A DNA stretch of 64,000 nucleotides from JANNBN01 sp963763885 (GCA_963763885.1 CAVXQD010000003.1:124001-188000); one strand, 5' to 3'. Shown: positions 44,665-54,249, numbered from the stretch's first letter. The notes: generated from the letters alone by a model not told the origin. Program-made: numbers and translations.

Positions 44665-45014
44665 GGGGGTGCCTGGTTTCGACCTTGGTAGTCAACGCAG
44701 GTGAAGCGAGCCGTGGTCTCCGGATCCACGTAAAAGAGTCGGAAAACAAACACAAACGCCAACGACAACGTTGCGCTCGCAGCCTAAATAACTGCGATGT
44801 CGGTCTGGCCCCGGTTCCTCGGGCCAGCCGCCGGCACTATCTAGAGGGACTTACTCAGACGCAGTGCTCATGGGCGGCTGAGGACATTAAGTGAGCTGGG
44901 GCCCTCCGGAGTTGCCGGTGTCGAGGGAGGACCCGAGATCTCTCCACCGGCTGCGCTCGGAGAAGCCCTGCTGCGAAGCTGAGGGACGGGGGTTCGATTC
45001 CCCCCACCTCCACC
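44665..45014 (+). ncRNA. ssrA: tmRNA (ssrA)
   Basis: The 5' acceptor GGGGGTG (44665-44671) and 3' CACCTCC (45005-45011) pair with one G-U, followed by A-C-C. The D-like start GCCTGGTTTCGAC and the T arm GGGGG-TTCGATT-CCCCC are intact. The tag frame ends ANDNVALAA then TAA (44758-44787), preceded by KTNTN. The tag is added to stalled proteins to mark them for proteolysis. The 3' end is an island integration target here. smpB is not in the window. Confidence 0.95.
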
Positions 45015-45016
45015 GT
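44990..45016. repeat. attachment-site core, copy 1 (within ssrA)
   Basis: The last 25 bases of ssrA plus two more; the core GGGTTCGATTCCCCCCACCT and the following CCACC recur exactly at 47221-47245 and, to 24 bases, at 54726-54749. Degenerate copies lie at 47459-47477 and 54944-54965. Direct repeats of a tmRNA 3' end are the classic trace of site-specific integration. Confidence 0.88.
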
Positions 45017-45395
45017 GTTTTGAAGCATTTCCCCTGGTCAGAGAGGGTGTGGTTCTCTGGTCAGGGCGTCAGAGGGCGCATTTAGGGCGTGCCAACGTGT
45101 GGAACGACGCCCTTTGCACGCCCTTGGCGGCGATGCCAACTGTTGAATGAGGGCCTGACCTGGCTGAACTCCACTTCGATCCCAGACGGGACGGGGGAAT
45201 CGCACCCCCGGCCCTCAGGTTGGTTGCCGAACGTAGCCAGACACACGACGCCTCGCTCCACGTGGCCAATTCCGCAGACGGAACTCTGGTGTTTCACGCC
45301 TGCTCAAGCGAGAGCGGTTTCGAGGCGCTGAATTCGCCACCCCGTTCGGGACATGATCAGCGCCCCTCTGGTCGAGGGGGTGCGGACGTGAGCGG

Positions 45396-46322
45396 CTACA
45401 GCAGCTGCCGGAGTTCCTTGACCCGGTCACAGCAGTCGTCGAACGTCGAGCGAGGAGCGCCCGGCCAGACGAGATTCCGCAGAACGACCGATTCATACGC
45501 ATATCGAGCGACTGTGCTCGTTGCCGGATCCCAGGCAGGACTCTGTGCGAAACCTCCTGGGGGACGGTCTGCCGTTGGCATCCCGGCAGCGCGAGAGTGC
45601 TGACAGACCTCGCGAGCGAGCACGTCGACCGGCAGATCGCTGAGCTGTGCGACCACGGTATCGTCACGCAGTAGCCGGTCGATGTCGTAGTAGTGCCGCG
45701 CTGTCACTTCTTTGCGGACGTCATCGCCTTCGCTGGCAGCGTGATGCAGCAACACGAGTTTGTCGACGAGCGTGCGGACTGGATCGAGAACAAGAATGCT
45801 GACGGGTGTTGCCTCGTCGAAATCGATCGGCAGTTCAACGGATTCCGCGTGCTCGACGATCAGCGACTGCACTGCGAGACGGCGCTGCGGCAGAGCACCA
45901 CCCCTGGTACCGATCTCGATGAGGACGCCTGGACGAAGCACGCCAGGCGCCTTGGTGGTCGGGTAGTGCACGATTGCGGTTCGCTTTTCGCCCTTGGTTG
46001 TCGACGAACCATCGACGATCGGTTCAATTCCCGTGGCAGCGGCTGCGCCGGCCATGAACTCCTTCAACGTAGCGTCACGGGATCCCTTGCCGCCGGCGGG
46101 CAGCACAGCTATCAGGTCAACGTCCTCGGAGAATCGTTGAATGAGTCGATGCGCCTTCGACAGACTTGTCCCGCCCTTGAACACAATCGAGCAACCGACA
46201 TTGCGAGATGCGGTAGCAACGCCACGCAACACCTCGGTCACCCAAAAGTCCTTCTCGATGTGGTCAGCCGGAATCCCAGTGAACGCCGCTACGCGGCGAA
46301 ACGTAGACCTCGAACTCGTCAA
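45396..46322 (-). CDS. AbiEii-type nucleotidyltransferase toxin
   Basis: 308 residues in the open frame. Nucleotidyltransferase signature FKGGTSLSKAHRLIQRFSED followed by VDL, preceded by IEKDFWVTEVL, as in AbiEii/MenT toxins, which transfer nucleotides to tRNA or other targets and cause abortive infection. The 5' end is doubtful. The open frame starts with TTG, but a GTG overlapping the antitoxin stop (46347) begins a coherent N-terminus, MSRLLRDDLDEF, in another frame that joins family sequence RRVAAFTGIPADH only after a one-base shift near 46310. So the gene may be frameshifted. Confidence 0.78.
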   Translation of the reverse strand: MTSSRSTFRRVAAFTGIPADHIEKDFWVTEVLRGVATASRNVGCSIVFKGGTSLSKAHRLIQRFSEDVDLIAVLPAGGKGSRDATLKEFMAGAAAATGIEPIVDGSSTTKGEKRTAIVHYPTTKAPGVLRPGVLIEIGTRGGALPQRRLAVQSLIVEHAESVELPIDFDEATPVSILVLDPVRTLVDKLVLLHHAASEGDDVRKEVTARHYYDIDRLLRDDTVVAQLSDLPVDVLAREVCQHSRAAGMPTADRPPGGFAQSPAWDPATSTVARYAYESVVLRNLVWPGAPRSTFDDCCDRVKELRQLL

Positions 46323-46343
46323 GATCGTCGCGCAAAAGACGGC

Positions 46344-46952
46344 TCACGAGACCGCCCCTTTCTGCAACTGGTCGGCTAGTTCAGCCCATCGTTCTCGGGT
46401 TGCCACATGGTGCTCGCAAGCGACCGACGATGCGATGGTGTTGAGGCGTACCTCTCCGGCGGCGGCGAGTCGGGCGATCGTGGACGCCAGTTCGTTCCAT
46501 GGCTTCTCGATAGATGCTGGACCGCTACGGAGCACTTCGAGTATGGCAACCTCGACCGGCGACAAACCAGCGATTCGGCGCTCGATCGACCGAGACACGA
46601 AACGAGCCCCTTCTGCCGGAGTCGGAGCGCGACCAGGAACGGCGACGACAGCGACGGACGGCACCTGCGTAGTCAGGCCCAACGAATGCGCCGCCGACAG
46701 CTCAGCCAACCCAGCACCCCGCCCTGCAACCTCCAATGCAACATCAGCGGCCCGCGGCGATGCCATCCCGAACCTCGTCTTAGGACCCTTCCAGTACAAA
46801 CCTTTGCGAACCCGTATTACTCCACCATCAGCTGCGAGCCGAGACAACGCGCATTCAACCGCTCGACGAGAGCCCGGCATGTCGCCCACCGCGATGAAGG
46901 CGCGGAGCGGCGCCAAAGCAACACGCTCACGAACTATCTCAGCCGTACTCAT
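46344..46952 (-). CDS. AbiEi/DUF6088-type antitoxin
   Basis: 202 residues. The N-terminal winged-helix region (VGDMPGSRRAVECALSRLAA, then RVRKGLYWKGPKTRFG) and the following domain with AHSLGLTTQVPSVAVVAVPGR match the transcriptional-regulator antitoxins partnered with AbiEii. It lies directly upstream of the toxin. TGAGAG/CTCTCA (46952-46957, 46975-46980) flank its start, a possible autoregulatory operator. The reading frame is intact. Confidence 0.75.
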   Translation of the reverse strand: MSTAEIVRERVALAPLRAFIAVGDMPGSRRAVECALSRLAADGGVIRVRKGLYWKGPKTRFGMASPRAADVALEVAGRGAGLAELSAAHSLGLTTQVPSVAVVAVPGRAPTPAEGARFVSRSIERRIAGLSPVEVAILEVLRSGPASIEKPWNELASTIARLAAAGEVRLNTIASSVACEHHVATRERWAELADQLQKGAVS

Positions 46953-47220
46953 GAGAGGAAACTGTATCTATTTTCTCTCAAGAGGTCAAACGACGCCTTT
47001 CGCCGGCGATGCGTAGGACCAACGAAAAGCGTCACGGTTGGCGTTCGTCGACCACGACCGACGAGCAGCAATCAGAGGGCGTGGCCAGGGCGTGAGGGCG
47101 CACGGAGGGCGTGCTTCTCCGGCCTTCAGCGGCCGTGAAAGGTCCTCAACGGCACGACGAAAATGCCCTCTGAGCTGCACCAACAGGTTTCTGGCCAGGC
47201 AGAACAGAATCGACGCAAGA

Positions 47221-47523
47221 GGGTTCGATTCCCCCCACCTCCACCGTTTGCCCTGGTCAGGGCATGTTTTTACATGTCTTGACACGGGTTTGACACATCG
47301 CGACAGCGCGGCGACGTTGGATGTTCAGATCCTGGTGCCGGTGACCTGCGCAAATGCTCATCGCCGTGGGCTTCGGGCGTGACGCACGCTTGACACACCA
47401 CGACAACGCCCGGTGAAACCAGATGCGGCTGTGGTGCTGAGCCTCCACGCAAGAAAGAGGGTCCGATTCCCCCCACCCCGGAATTCGCCGAAATCGGCGG
47501 AAATGTGCCGGCCAATTTGGCGA
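47221..47523. repeat. island-junction repeat R1
   Basis: Begins with the exact ssrA 3' end (47221-47247), continues TGCCCTGGTCAGGGCATG and TTGACACGGGTTT, carries a degenerate core GGGTCCGATTCCCCCCACC at 47459-47477, and ends with an AATTCGCC/GCCGG-rich block. The same order recurs at 54726-55011. The flanking 46953-47564 gap has no credible gene; reverse frames reading GESNP are translations of the tmRNA T arm. Confidence 0.75.
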
Positions 47524-47564
47524 GGTTGACGTTGCTGACGACCACGTTCAAGCATGATTGCTGA

Positions 47565-50500
47565 ATGAACGGAGCGCGTGAAGGGAGCGGAACAAAGCCT
47601 GAAGTGGGCACGGTGACGGTGATGTTCACTGACTTGGCGGGGAGTACGGCGATGCGGGCCCGTTTGGGGGAGGAGGCGGCCGACGGGCTCCGGGGTGTGC
47701 ACGACGCGATCCTCGCCGACGCCATCACAACCAACGGCGGACGCGTCGTGAAGCATCTCGGCGACGGATTCATGGCGGCGTTCCCGAGCGCGGCCGGAGC
47801 CGTTGGCGCGGCCGTGGCGTTGCAGCAGGAGATCGATCGGGCCAATCGTCGTGGCGCGACCGAGGCCATGCGGGTTCGTGTTGGTATCTCGACCGGTGAC
47901 GTGACCTTCGAAGGCGGCGACTGCTTCGGACTCCCGGTCGTGGAGGCTCAGCGTCTCGAAGCCTCAGCGGAGCCGGGCACGATCCGATGCGCCGAGATGG
48001 TCAAGCTGTTGGCCCGCGGCCGCGGCGGACACGAGTTCGTCTCGCTCGGCGAGCTCGAATTGAAAGGCCTCGCCGAGCCGCTGCCCGTCTGTGAAATCAG
48101 GTGGACACCGCTCGACGACGAAGTCGCGTCGGCGAACGTCGAAGCAGGCCTGCCGCCGGTCTTCGCTCACGCCGGCGGTCTCCCGTTCTGCGGACGGGCC
48201 GAGGTGTTCGATCACCTCGTAGATGCCTGGAAACTATGCGCTGCCGGCGGGTTCGAGACGGTCCTGCTCGCCGGCGAGCCGGGGATCGGCAAGACCCGTC
48301 TCGCCCAGGAACTCGCGTCACTCGTGCACGGCGGTGCCGGACTCGTGCTCGCCGGTCGGTGCGACGAAGACGTCACCGTGCCATTCCAAGCCTTGGGCGC
48401 CGCGCTCGATTGGCAGATGAAGCAGACCGCTGCCGACGCCCGCCTCGCCGCACTCGGCGAACATGGCGGTGATCTCGTCCGTCTCGTGCCTGACCTCGCG
48501 AATCGCATTGTCGGCCTCCCTTCCGCGCTCGAAGCCGACGCCGACACCGAGCGCTACCGCCTCTTCCAAGCCGTCCAATCATGGCTGTCGATCGGCGGCG
48601 TTGAGCATCCCCGACTGTTGGTGATCGACGACCTCCACTGGGCCGACAAACCGACCCTGCTGCTCCTCAAGCACCTCATCGCCAACCCCGTCGCCGGGCT
48701 CATGGTGCTTTGCACCTACCGCGACACCGACGTCGACCGCTCCCACCCTCTGTCGTCGATGCTCGCCGACTTCCGTCGCATGCCCGCAGTGACCCGCATC
48801 GCCGTGGCTGGCCTCGCCGACGACGGTGTGCGTGACCTCCTCGTGCGCATGGGCGGCCACGACCTCGACTCGGCCGGTCTGGAGTTCGCCGCGCTCGTGC
48901 ACCGTGAGACGTCAGGCAACCCGTTCTTCGTCGGTGAAGTCCTCCGCCACCTCGCCGAGACCGGCGCGCTCGTCGAACAAGCCGGGCGGTGGACGAGTTC
49001 GCTGCGTCCGGAAGAAGCCGGAATCCCCGAAGGCATCCGTGAAGTCGTCGGCCGACGCCTCAGCCGACTCGGCGAAGACGTCGAACAAGTCCTGCGCGCC
49101 GCAGCCGTCATCGGCTACGAGTTCGACGTCGACCTCCTCGCGGACGTCATTGGCCGCACCGCCGACGAGGTACTCGACGCGCTCGACACGGCGCGTGCGG
49201 CGAGTCTCGTGATCGAGGTCGGTGTCGACCGGCACCGCTTCGCCCACGCGCTCGTTCGCGAGACCTTGCATGGCGAGTTGTCGGCCAGCCGACGAGCCCG
49301 TCAACACCGGAAGGTCGCCGAGGCTCTCGAAGCACGTCACGCCGGTGATCTCAACACGGTGGTCGCCGACCTTGCCACTCACTGGGCCGAAGCGTCAGCG
49401 GGCGGCGATCCGGGCCGCGCCATCGAGCTCGCCACCCGAGCCGGCGCACAAGCCAATGAACGCGGCGCGTGGGAGAACGCCATCCGCTGGTACCAGAGCG
49501 CGCTCGAACTCATGGAAGATCAGCGCGCATACGATGTTGAACGTCGCCACACGCTCGTCGCGCTTGCCCAGGCCCAGGCCGACGCCGGAGCGGTCGCCGA
49601 CGCCCGCGACAACGTCGTCCAAGCGGCTCGGTTGGCCCTCGATGCGGGTGACATCGACACCGCATGCGCCGCTCTCACGGTCAAGACGCGGGCGAGCTGG
49701 GCAGCGAGCGATCCCGCCGACACGGAGAAAGTTGTGCTCCTTCGCGCGGCGTTGGCCACGCCGACGCTCACCGATCCGCAACGCGCAGACCTGCTGAGCC
49801 AACTGGCAACCGAGATGATGTTCGAGGCCGATATCCCGGGCCGGCGTGCAGCAGTCGAGGAGTTCATGAGCGTGCTCCCCGCCGTCGATGCGCATGTCCA
49901 CGCACGACTGCTCACGAACGTCGGCGCGTTCGGCGGAGTCCCGTTGCGAAGCAGTCTGGAGTCGCTGGACGCACTGATGGAACTTGCGCTCGCGGTTGCC
50001 CGCCCGGATCAGCGGTTCTGGTTACGTAGCAATCGCTTCTGGATGAACCTGCAACTCGGTCGACGCGATGTCCTCGACGAGTCGCTCGCTCTTTCCGAGC
50101 GACTCGTCGCGAGCGCTCCGAGCCGCGTGCAATGGGTCCCAGCGAACATGGCCACCATGGTCTATGTCCTCGACGGCGACCTCGCCAGGGCCGACGACGC
50201 AGTCGCGGAGATGAGTCGGCTCCTCGAGGGATGGGCCGTGCCAGAGGCTGCGAACTATCGGACGACCACTGGCGTGTCGATCGCCCGTGAGCGTCGAACT
50301 CTCAGCGATCTGTTGTGGCTTGCCGAGGTGATGGAGCAGATGGGCCCGCCGACAAGCGCGGCTCGAACCCTCGCCGCCTTCATCCGCCTCGCATCAGGTG
50401 ATGCGGCCGCTGCCGCCGCGGCACTCGGCCTGGTCCGAGTCGACGAGATTGTCGAGGACAACGCCTATGGCGCCGTTGTCGCTCTGTGGGGCGAGACGGC

Positions 50501-50876
50501 CGTCAACGTCGGAACAGACCACCAGTGCAGAGCGCTGGAGGCGGTTCTCGAACCCCTGGCCGACGTACATCTCCTGACCGGCGGGTTGTACTGCGGCGCG
50601 GCAGATCGCGTACGAGGACTCCTGCTCGATCGTCTCGGCGAACACGAGCACGCCGACTCATTGTTCGCCGACGCGGTCCGCCAGCACGAGGGCCTTCGCT
50701 CGCCCACGTGGGTCGCCCGCACCCAGCTCGACTGGACCGATTCGCTCCTGCGCCGCCTCCAGCCTGACCTCGCGCGTACCCACCTCGACGCCGCCGCCAC
50801 GGTCCTCGGCGGCCTCGACCTCCCTGACAACCAACTCCGCCTCGCGGAACTCCGCTCCCGGCTCGCTGCCGACTGA
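47565..50876 (+). CDS. class III cyclase-like domain / AAA ATPase / TPR-like regulator
   Basis: 1103 residues. A class III nucleotide cyclase domain lies at about 20-190 (VTVMFTDLAGSTAMRARLG, KHLGDGFMAAF, both metal Asp present). The transition-state Asn expected in VNxAAR is not there: the stretch reads GLPVVEAQRLEAS, so cyclase activity is doubtful. Then an ATPase of the MalT/LuxR-like type: Walker A LLAGEPGIGKTRLAQEL, Walker B LLVIDDLHWADKPT, followed by a helical winged region and about 550 residues of TPR-like repeats. There is no C-terminal DNA-binding domain. A truncated paralogue is at 56.1 kb. It resembles large signal-sensing regulators of unknown target. Confidence 0.85.
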   Translation: MNGAREGSGTKPEVGTVTVMFTDLAGSTAMRARLGEEAADGLRGVHDAILADAITTNGGRVVKHLGDGFMAAFPSAAGAVGAAVALQQEIDRANRRGATEAMRVRVGISTGDVTFEGGDCFGLPVVEAQRLEASAEPGTIRCAEMVKLLARGRGGHEFVSLGELELKGLAEPLPVCEIRWTPLDDEVASANVEAGLPPVFAHAGGLPFCGRAEVFDHLVDAWKLCAAGGFETVLLAGEPGIGKTRLAQELASLVHGGAGLVLAGRCDEDVTVPFQALGAALDWQMKQTAADARLAALGEHGGDLVRLVPDLANRIVGLPSALEADADTERYRLFQAVQSWLSIGGVEHPRLLVIDDLHWADKPTLLLLKHLIANPVAGLMVLCTYRDTDVDRSHPLSSMLADFRRMPAVTRIAVAGLADDGVRDLLVRMGGHDLDSAGLEFAALVHRETSGNPFFVGEVLRHLAETGALVEQAGRWTSSLRPEEAGIPEGIREVVGRRLSRLGEDVEQVLRAAAVIGYEFDVDLLADVIGRTADEVLDALDTARAASLVIEVGVDRHRFAHALVRETLHGELSASRRARQHRKVAEALEARHAGDLNTVVADLATHWAEASAGGDPGRAIELATRAGAQANERGAWENAIRWYQSALELMEDQRAYDVERRHTLVALAQAQADAGAVADARDNVVQAARLALDAGDIDTACAALTVKTRASWAASDPADTEKVVLLRAALATPTLTDPQRADLLSQLATEMMFEADIPGRRAAVEEFMSVLPAVDAHVHARLLTNVGAFGGVPLRSSLESLDALMELALAVARPDQRFWLRSNRFWMNLQLGRRDVLDESLALSERLVASAPSRVQWVPANMATMVYVLDGDLARADDAVAEMSRLLEGWAVPEAANYRTTTGVSIARERRTLSDLLWLAEVMEQMGPPTSAARTLAAFIRLASGDAAAAAAALGLVRVDEIVEDNAYGAVVALWGETAVNVGTDHQCRALEAVLEPLADVHLLTGGLYCGAADRVRGLLLDRLGEHEHADSLFADAVRQHEGLRSPTWVARTQLDWTDSLLRRLQPDLARTHLDAAATVLGGLDLPDNQLRLAELRSRLAAD

Positions 50877-51012
50877 CCCCTGTAGAACTAAATAGTGCTC
50901 GAATAAGACGCGCACTGACTTCGACGCGTGGTGGGAGCCGGATGAGAACCGTCCGCGGACATCGCGGGAGGCGCTCTGAAATTCTTCGACGTTCCCAATC
51001 TGTGGATATTTG

Positions 51013-51040
51013 ACAGTTTAGTCACACGTATGCAAACTGT
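51013..51040 (+). promoter_or_regulatory. candidate AbiEi operator
   Basis: ACAGTTT (51013-51019) and AAACTGT (51034-51040) form a perfect inverted pair 14 bases apart, 17 bases before the antitoxin start. TTGACA at 51010-51015 looks like a -35 element. AbiEi proteins repress their own promoters by binding inverted repeats, so this placement fits. Not tested. Confidence 0.5.
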
Positions 51041-51057
51041 GGAAGAATCACATATTG

Positions 51058-51843
51058 ATGACACGTGCAGACTTCTCCGCGTTGTGGGATCAGTTGCTGT
51101 CCGAGGGCGTGAACACTGTCACGATCGACGAGGTCGAGTCGCGAACGGGAGCAACCCGCAACGCGGTGTACCTCGGCGTCAAGTATGCGATGGACCGCAA
51201 ACGGCTGTTCTCGCCCGCGCGCGGCTTCTACGTGATCGTGCCGCCCGAGTACCGGGCGGCTGGTGTGGTGCCAGCGACCCACTTCATCGACCCGATGATG
51301 AACCATCTCGGCATCGAGTACTACCTCGGTCTCGCGACCGCTGCAGGCTGGTGGGGATCGTCGCACCACGCGTCACAAGAATTCCAAGTCATCGCGAACG
51401 GACGACTACCGGACCGGACTATCGGCAAGGTGCGACTGCGCTTCATCAGCCGGGCCAGGCTCGACGACAAGGCAATTCGTCGTGTCGCAGGGCCACGAAC
51501 GATGCTCAACGTGTCGACTCCCGACCTCACGGCCGTTGACCTCGCCGCCGACCCCGCGCATGTTGGCGGACTGTCCAATGTCGCGACCATCCTCGCCGAG
51601 CTCCCGGACCTCGACGGCCACGGCATCGCCACTCTTGCGAAACATCGCACCCGAGCTGACGCTCGACGTCTCGGTTGGCTCCTGTCACTCGTTCGCAACG
51701 ACCTAAACCTACGTGCACTTATGAAAGTCGCTGACCCGCACCATGGACAGCCGACACTCATGGCATCGAACAAGCCACGAACCGGCCAGGTCGACAATGA
51801 CTGGAACGTGCTCGTGAACACGAACGTCGAAGCCGACCTGTGA
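51058..51843 (+). CDS. AbiEi-type antitoxin (module 2)
   Basis: 261 residues. An N-terminal winged helix (VTIDEVESRTGATRNAVYLG) is followed by RGFYVIVPPEYRAAG, HFIDPMMNHLGIEYYLGLA and AAGWWGSSHHASQEFQVI, hallmarks of AbiEi (AbiEi_4). The frame is intact from ATG 51058; a TTG sits one codon earlier. Its stop overlaps the GTG start of a truncated AbiEii gene. The protein is homologous to the antitoxin on the opposite strand at 53.2-54.0 kb, sharing PPEYRAAG and HFIDPMM. Confidence 0.85.
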   Translation: MTRADFSALWDQLLSEGVNTVTIDEVESRTGATRNAVYLGVKYAMDRKRLFSPARGFYVIVPPEYRAAGVVPATHFIDPMMNHLGIEYYLGLATAAGWWGSSHHASQEFQVIANGRLPDRTIGKVRLRFISRARLDDKAIRRVAGPRTMLNVSTPDLTAVDLAADPAHVGGLSNVATILAELPDLDGHGIATLAKHRTRADARRLGWLLSLVRNDLNLRALMKVADPHHGQPTLMASNKPRTGQVDNDWNVLVNTNVEADL

Positions 51844-52115
51844 TCTCTCCGAACGCCCTTACCGCCTGGAGAACGACGCACCCCTGGGCCGACGACGAGC
51901 AGGTCGAACAAGACCTGATCATGACGCGAGTCGCGATCGAAATCGCCAACGATCCGCATCTCGGCAACGTCTTGGCGTGGCGCGGCGGAACATGTCTGCA
52001 CAAACTGTTCGTCCCGTCGGCTGCAGGTACAGCGAAGACCTCGACCACATCGCATACGGCCTGTCGGTCAAGAACAACGACATGCGCCAGCTCTGCGCTG
52101 CCTCCTCGGCACTCA
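51840..52115 (+). pseudogene. truncated, frameshifted AbiEii toxin (module 2)
   Basis: Starts at GTG 51840, overlapping the antitoxin stop: ALTAWRTTHPWADDEQVEQD, then WRGGTCLHKLFVPS. The expected next motif, RYSEDLDHIAYGL, is present but in another frame from about 52026, so a one-base shift occurs. Family similarity then fades after about 52115. The C-terminal two thirds of the toxin are missing. It is a clear remnant, with an intact antitoxin retained. Confidence 0.8.
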
Positions 52116-52369
52116 TGAGCCTGACCGTGCTGACTCGCTCCGCGCGGAGGAGATCGAAAGACTCCCGCAATGTGGCCCGGCCATGGCCAGCCTTGGCACA
52201 AACGTCGTCGTGTGGCTCGCCGTGTCCGTCGTCGGCCAGCGCCCGCTCGTCGACCAGGTGCGGAACCGATCGCGCCGCCACAGACTGAGCCAGCTTCGTC
52301 GGGAGAAGAACCGCTCCGTCTGCACGGCAGTCGCCGCCTGCCCCAAGCACTGGATCGACGCTTCCGCCG

Positions 52370-53168
52370 TCACGGAGTCGCGCCGTCGAGCGCTTCGATC
52401 GCTTCGAGCACGGCCCGGGCGGCGACCGCGCCACTGTTGATCTGGTAGCCCGCAGGCCATTGGGCGACGAGCAGTTCGAGATCTGTGGTGAACGTCGCAT
52501 CTTGCAGCTTCGCGGTGAGGTTGTCGTGGGCGCGGGTGATCGTCCATCCGGCTGGTCGGTACGGGCTGAAGCACTGGGCGATAGCGGCTGGTGTGACGCC
52601 TGCGTGTTCGACGGGCAAGCCAGAGGTCGAACAAGTCGCGTCCTTTGCTGCGTTGGAACAACGCGCGGATCTTGGTGGCGGTAAGTTCTTCGATCGTAAA
52701 GGTCGCCACGTCGGCTGAGCCGGTGAACCACGGGCTATCGACTGCGAATAAGCGCGTGACGGTTGGCTGGGCAGGTGAACGTTCGAAGGTGTTCATTTCC
52801 ACTTTGATCTGCAAGCGTTGGCCGCTGAGGAATGTGGAGCGCAGTCGGGCTTTGGGGTGTCGGCCGATCTCGGCGCGGACGTCATCGAAACCAACGAAGC
52901 GTGCGACGTCGCGGATTGCGTCGAGCACGTCGCCGACACCACCTTCGCTGCGCCGGACGTAATCGAGGTCTTCGCTGTACCGCCACGGCCGATCGAGCCA
53001 CAGTTTATGAAAGCACGTACCTCCGCGGAAGACGAGATCGCTGCCGAGGAGCGGGTGGTTGGCGAACTCGATGATCAACCGCGACAGCACGAGGTCTTGT
53101 TCAACGTTCTCGGGGCTGGTCCACGGGACCTGTGTGCGCCAGTGGGCGATGTCGGCTTGGGTGATCAC
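52370..53168 (-). pseudogene. frameshifted AbiEii toxin (module 3)
   Basis: GTG 53168 overlaps the antitoxin stop (GTGA). The first frame carries FRGGTCFHKLWLDRPWRYSE then DLDYV, FTIEELTATKIRALFQRSKG and DLFDLWLA, i.e. the complete nucleotidyltransferase core. At about 52617 the frame breaks and family sequence continues in another frame (PVEHAGVTPAAIAQCFSPYR ...) to a stop at 52370. A one-base indel separates the two parts. The active-site motifs are intact upstream of the shift, so a truncated protein might still fold in part. Between this end and module 2 (52116-52369) nothing coherent is seen. Confidence 0.8.
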
Positions 53169-53977
53169 AGGTCGTGCTCGATTCGGGTGTTGATCTGGAC
53201 TCGCCAGCGGTCATCCCGGTCGATCGATGGCGGCCGACCGGTGGCCAGCGGCGTCACATCGGCTTGGTCGACAAGCTGTGCGAGTCCGTCGAGATCAATC
53301 GTGGTGCCGGTCTCATTCGCCATGAACTCGATCAGATGGCCGGCGCGTTGCACGGCGGCAACCGGCCGCAACCTGGCTGCGTCGACCAGAGCTTGCGGAA
53401 CGAGGCGGCCCTCGACGAGAAGGTCACCAATCACGGTGGCGACGTTGGATAGCCCTCCACCGGCACGGGGAAAGCTGACGAGATCGAACACCGTCGCAAC
53501 AGCGGCCGACACGGTGACTCGTCCGGTTGGGACATTGGTTTGTTCGCACTGCGTTTCTTCGGTGTTGGATCGTTGGATGAACTGGATGCGACCGCCACCG
53601 ATCTGCCGGTCGCGTAACCGGGCCGGCGTTACGACTTGGAGGACCATCGCCGCTTGATGCGACGCACCGTGGATTGCTGCGGCGGAGAGGAACCCGACAT
53701 AGTACGGGTGGCCGAGGTGGCGCATCATGGGGTCGATGAAGTGGATCGGCGGCGGCGCGCCAGCGGCACGGTATTCAGGCGGGACCGGCACCCACGCGCC
53801 TTTGGTGACCGAAATGAGTTTCCCGGCCTCCCGGGCGCGTTGCAGGCTGTTCGACACCACGTCCGTGCCAATGCCGAGGAGCGCGGCAACCTCGGCAGTC
53901 TCGATGTAATGACGACCGCGGCTCATCAGCCAGTCCGCCAGTTCGCTCGGAGTGATCGTGGCCGTTCTCACCGGCAC
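53165..53977 (-). CDS. AbiEi-type antitoxin (module 3)
   Basis: 270 residues from GTG 53977. Winged-helix N-terminus (IETAEVAALLGIGTDVVSNS), then KGAWVPVPPEYRAAGAPPP, HFIDPMMRHLGHPYYVGFLS and AAAIHGASHQAAMVLQVV, as in AbiEi_4 antitoxins. The frame is intact. It overlaps the toxin start by four bases. Modules 2 and 3 face each other tail to tail and are homologous but clearly diverged, so they are separate acquisitions rather than a recent duplication. Confidence 0.85.
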   Translation of the reverse strand: MPVRTATITPSELADWLMSRGRHYIETAEVAALLGIGTDVVSNSLQRAREAGKLISVTKGAWVPVPPEYRAAGAPPPIHFIDPMMRHLGHPYYVGFLSAAAIHGASHQAAMVLQVVTPARLRDRQIGGGRIQFIQRSNTEETQCEQTNVPTGRVTVSAAVATVFDLVSFPRAGGGLSNVATVIGDLLVEGRLVPQALVDAARLRPVAAVQRAGHLIEFMANETGTTIDLDGLAQLVDQADVTPLATGRPPSIDRDDRWRVQINTRIEHDL

Positions 53978-54249
53978 AGCGTACCAAAGACTGGCATGGT
54001 GCCGGTGTTTGATACTTCACAGGGGGCAAATTCGCTTGGCGAGGCCAGGCGCTGGACCATCAATCGAAGTCCGGCATCAGCTCGTGCGTGTAGTAGTTAA
54101 GCCCGGGTCAGAATCAAGCGGCATGTTCCCGACGTCGTGACCTCGAATCCGCGGTCGATCTCACCCGGACTTCGATGATGTTGGGCCAGCGGTCGAGGCT
54201 GTCGTCGGCACGCGTCGCCAGGGTCACGACAATGCCGCCGCGGCCAGGG

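Larger units (their letters stand above)
45015..47245. mobile_element. ssrA island A
   Basis: A 2.2 kb segment bounded by exact copies of the ssrA 3' end. It carries one AbiE-type toxin-antitoxin pair on the reverse strand. The leading 380 bases (45015-45395) and the trailing 270 (46953-47220) contain no convincing gene; both are rich in GGGCGT / GCCCTT motifs. No integrase, excisionase or transposase is visible, so it is probably a remnant, or was mobilised by an enzyme encoded elsewhere. Confidence 0.7.

Noticed and set aside
45160..45250. Possible tRNA on the reverse strand, with GGGGG-TGCGATT-CCCCC resembling a T arm
   Set aside because: The loop is not TTCRANY, and no matching D arm, anticodon arm or acceptor pairing could be drawn. 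It is treated as non-coding island sequence.
46986..47285. Reverse-strand reading frames containing GESNP or GNRTR motifs near 47.2 and 54.8 kb
   Set aside because: These motifs are the translation of the tmRNA/tRNA T-arm sequence; the frames have no protein-like character outside it.
52116..52369. A further gene between the two AbiE modules
   Set aside because: Frames on both strands are open but show no recognisable motif and conflict with each other; they are probably degraded toxin sequence.
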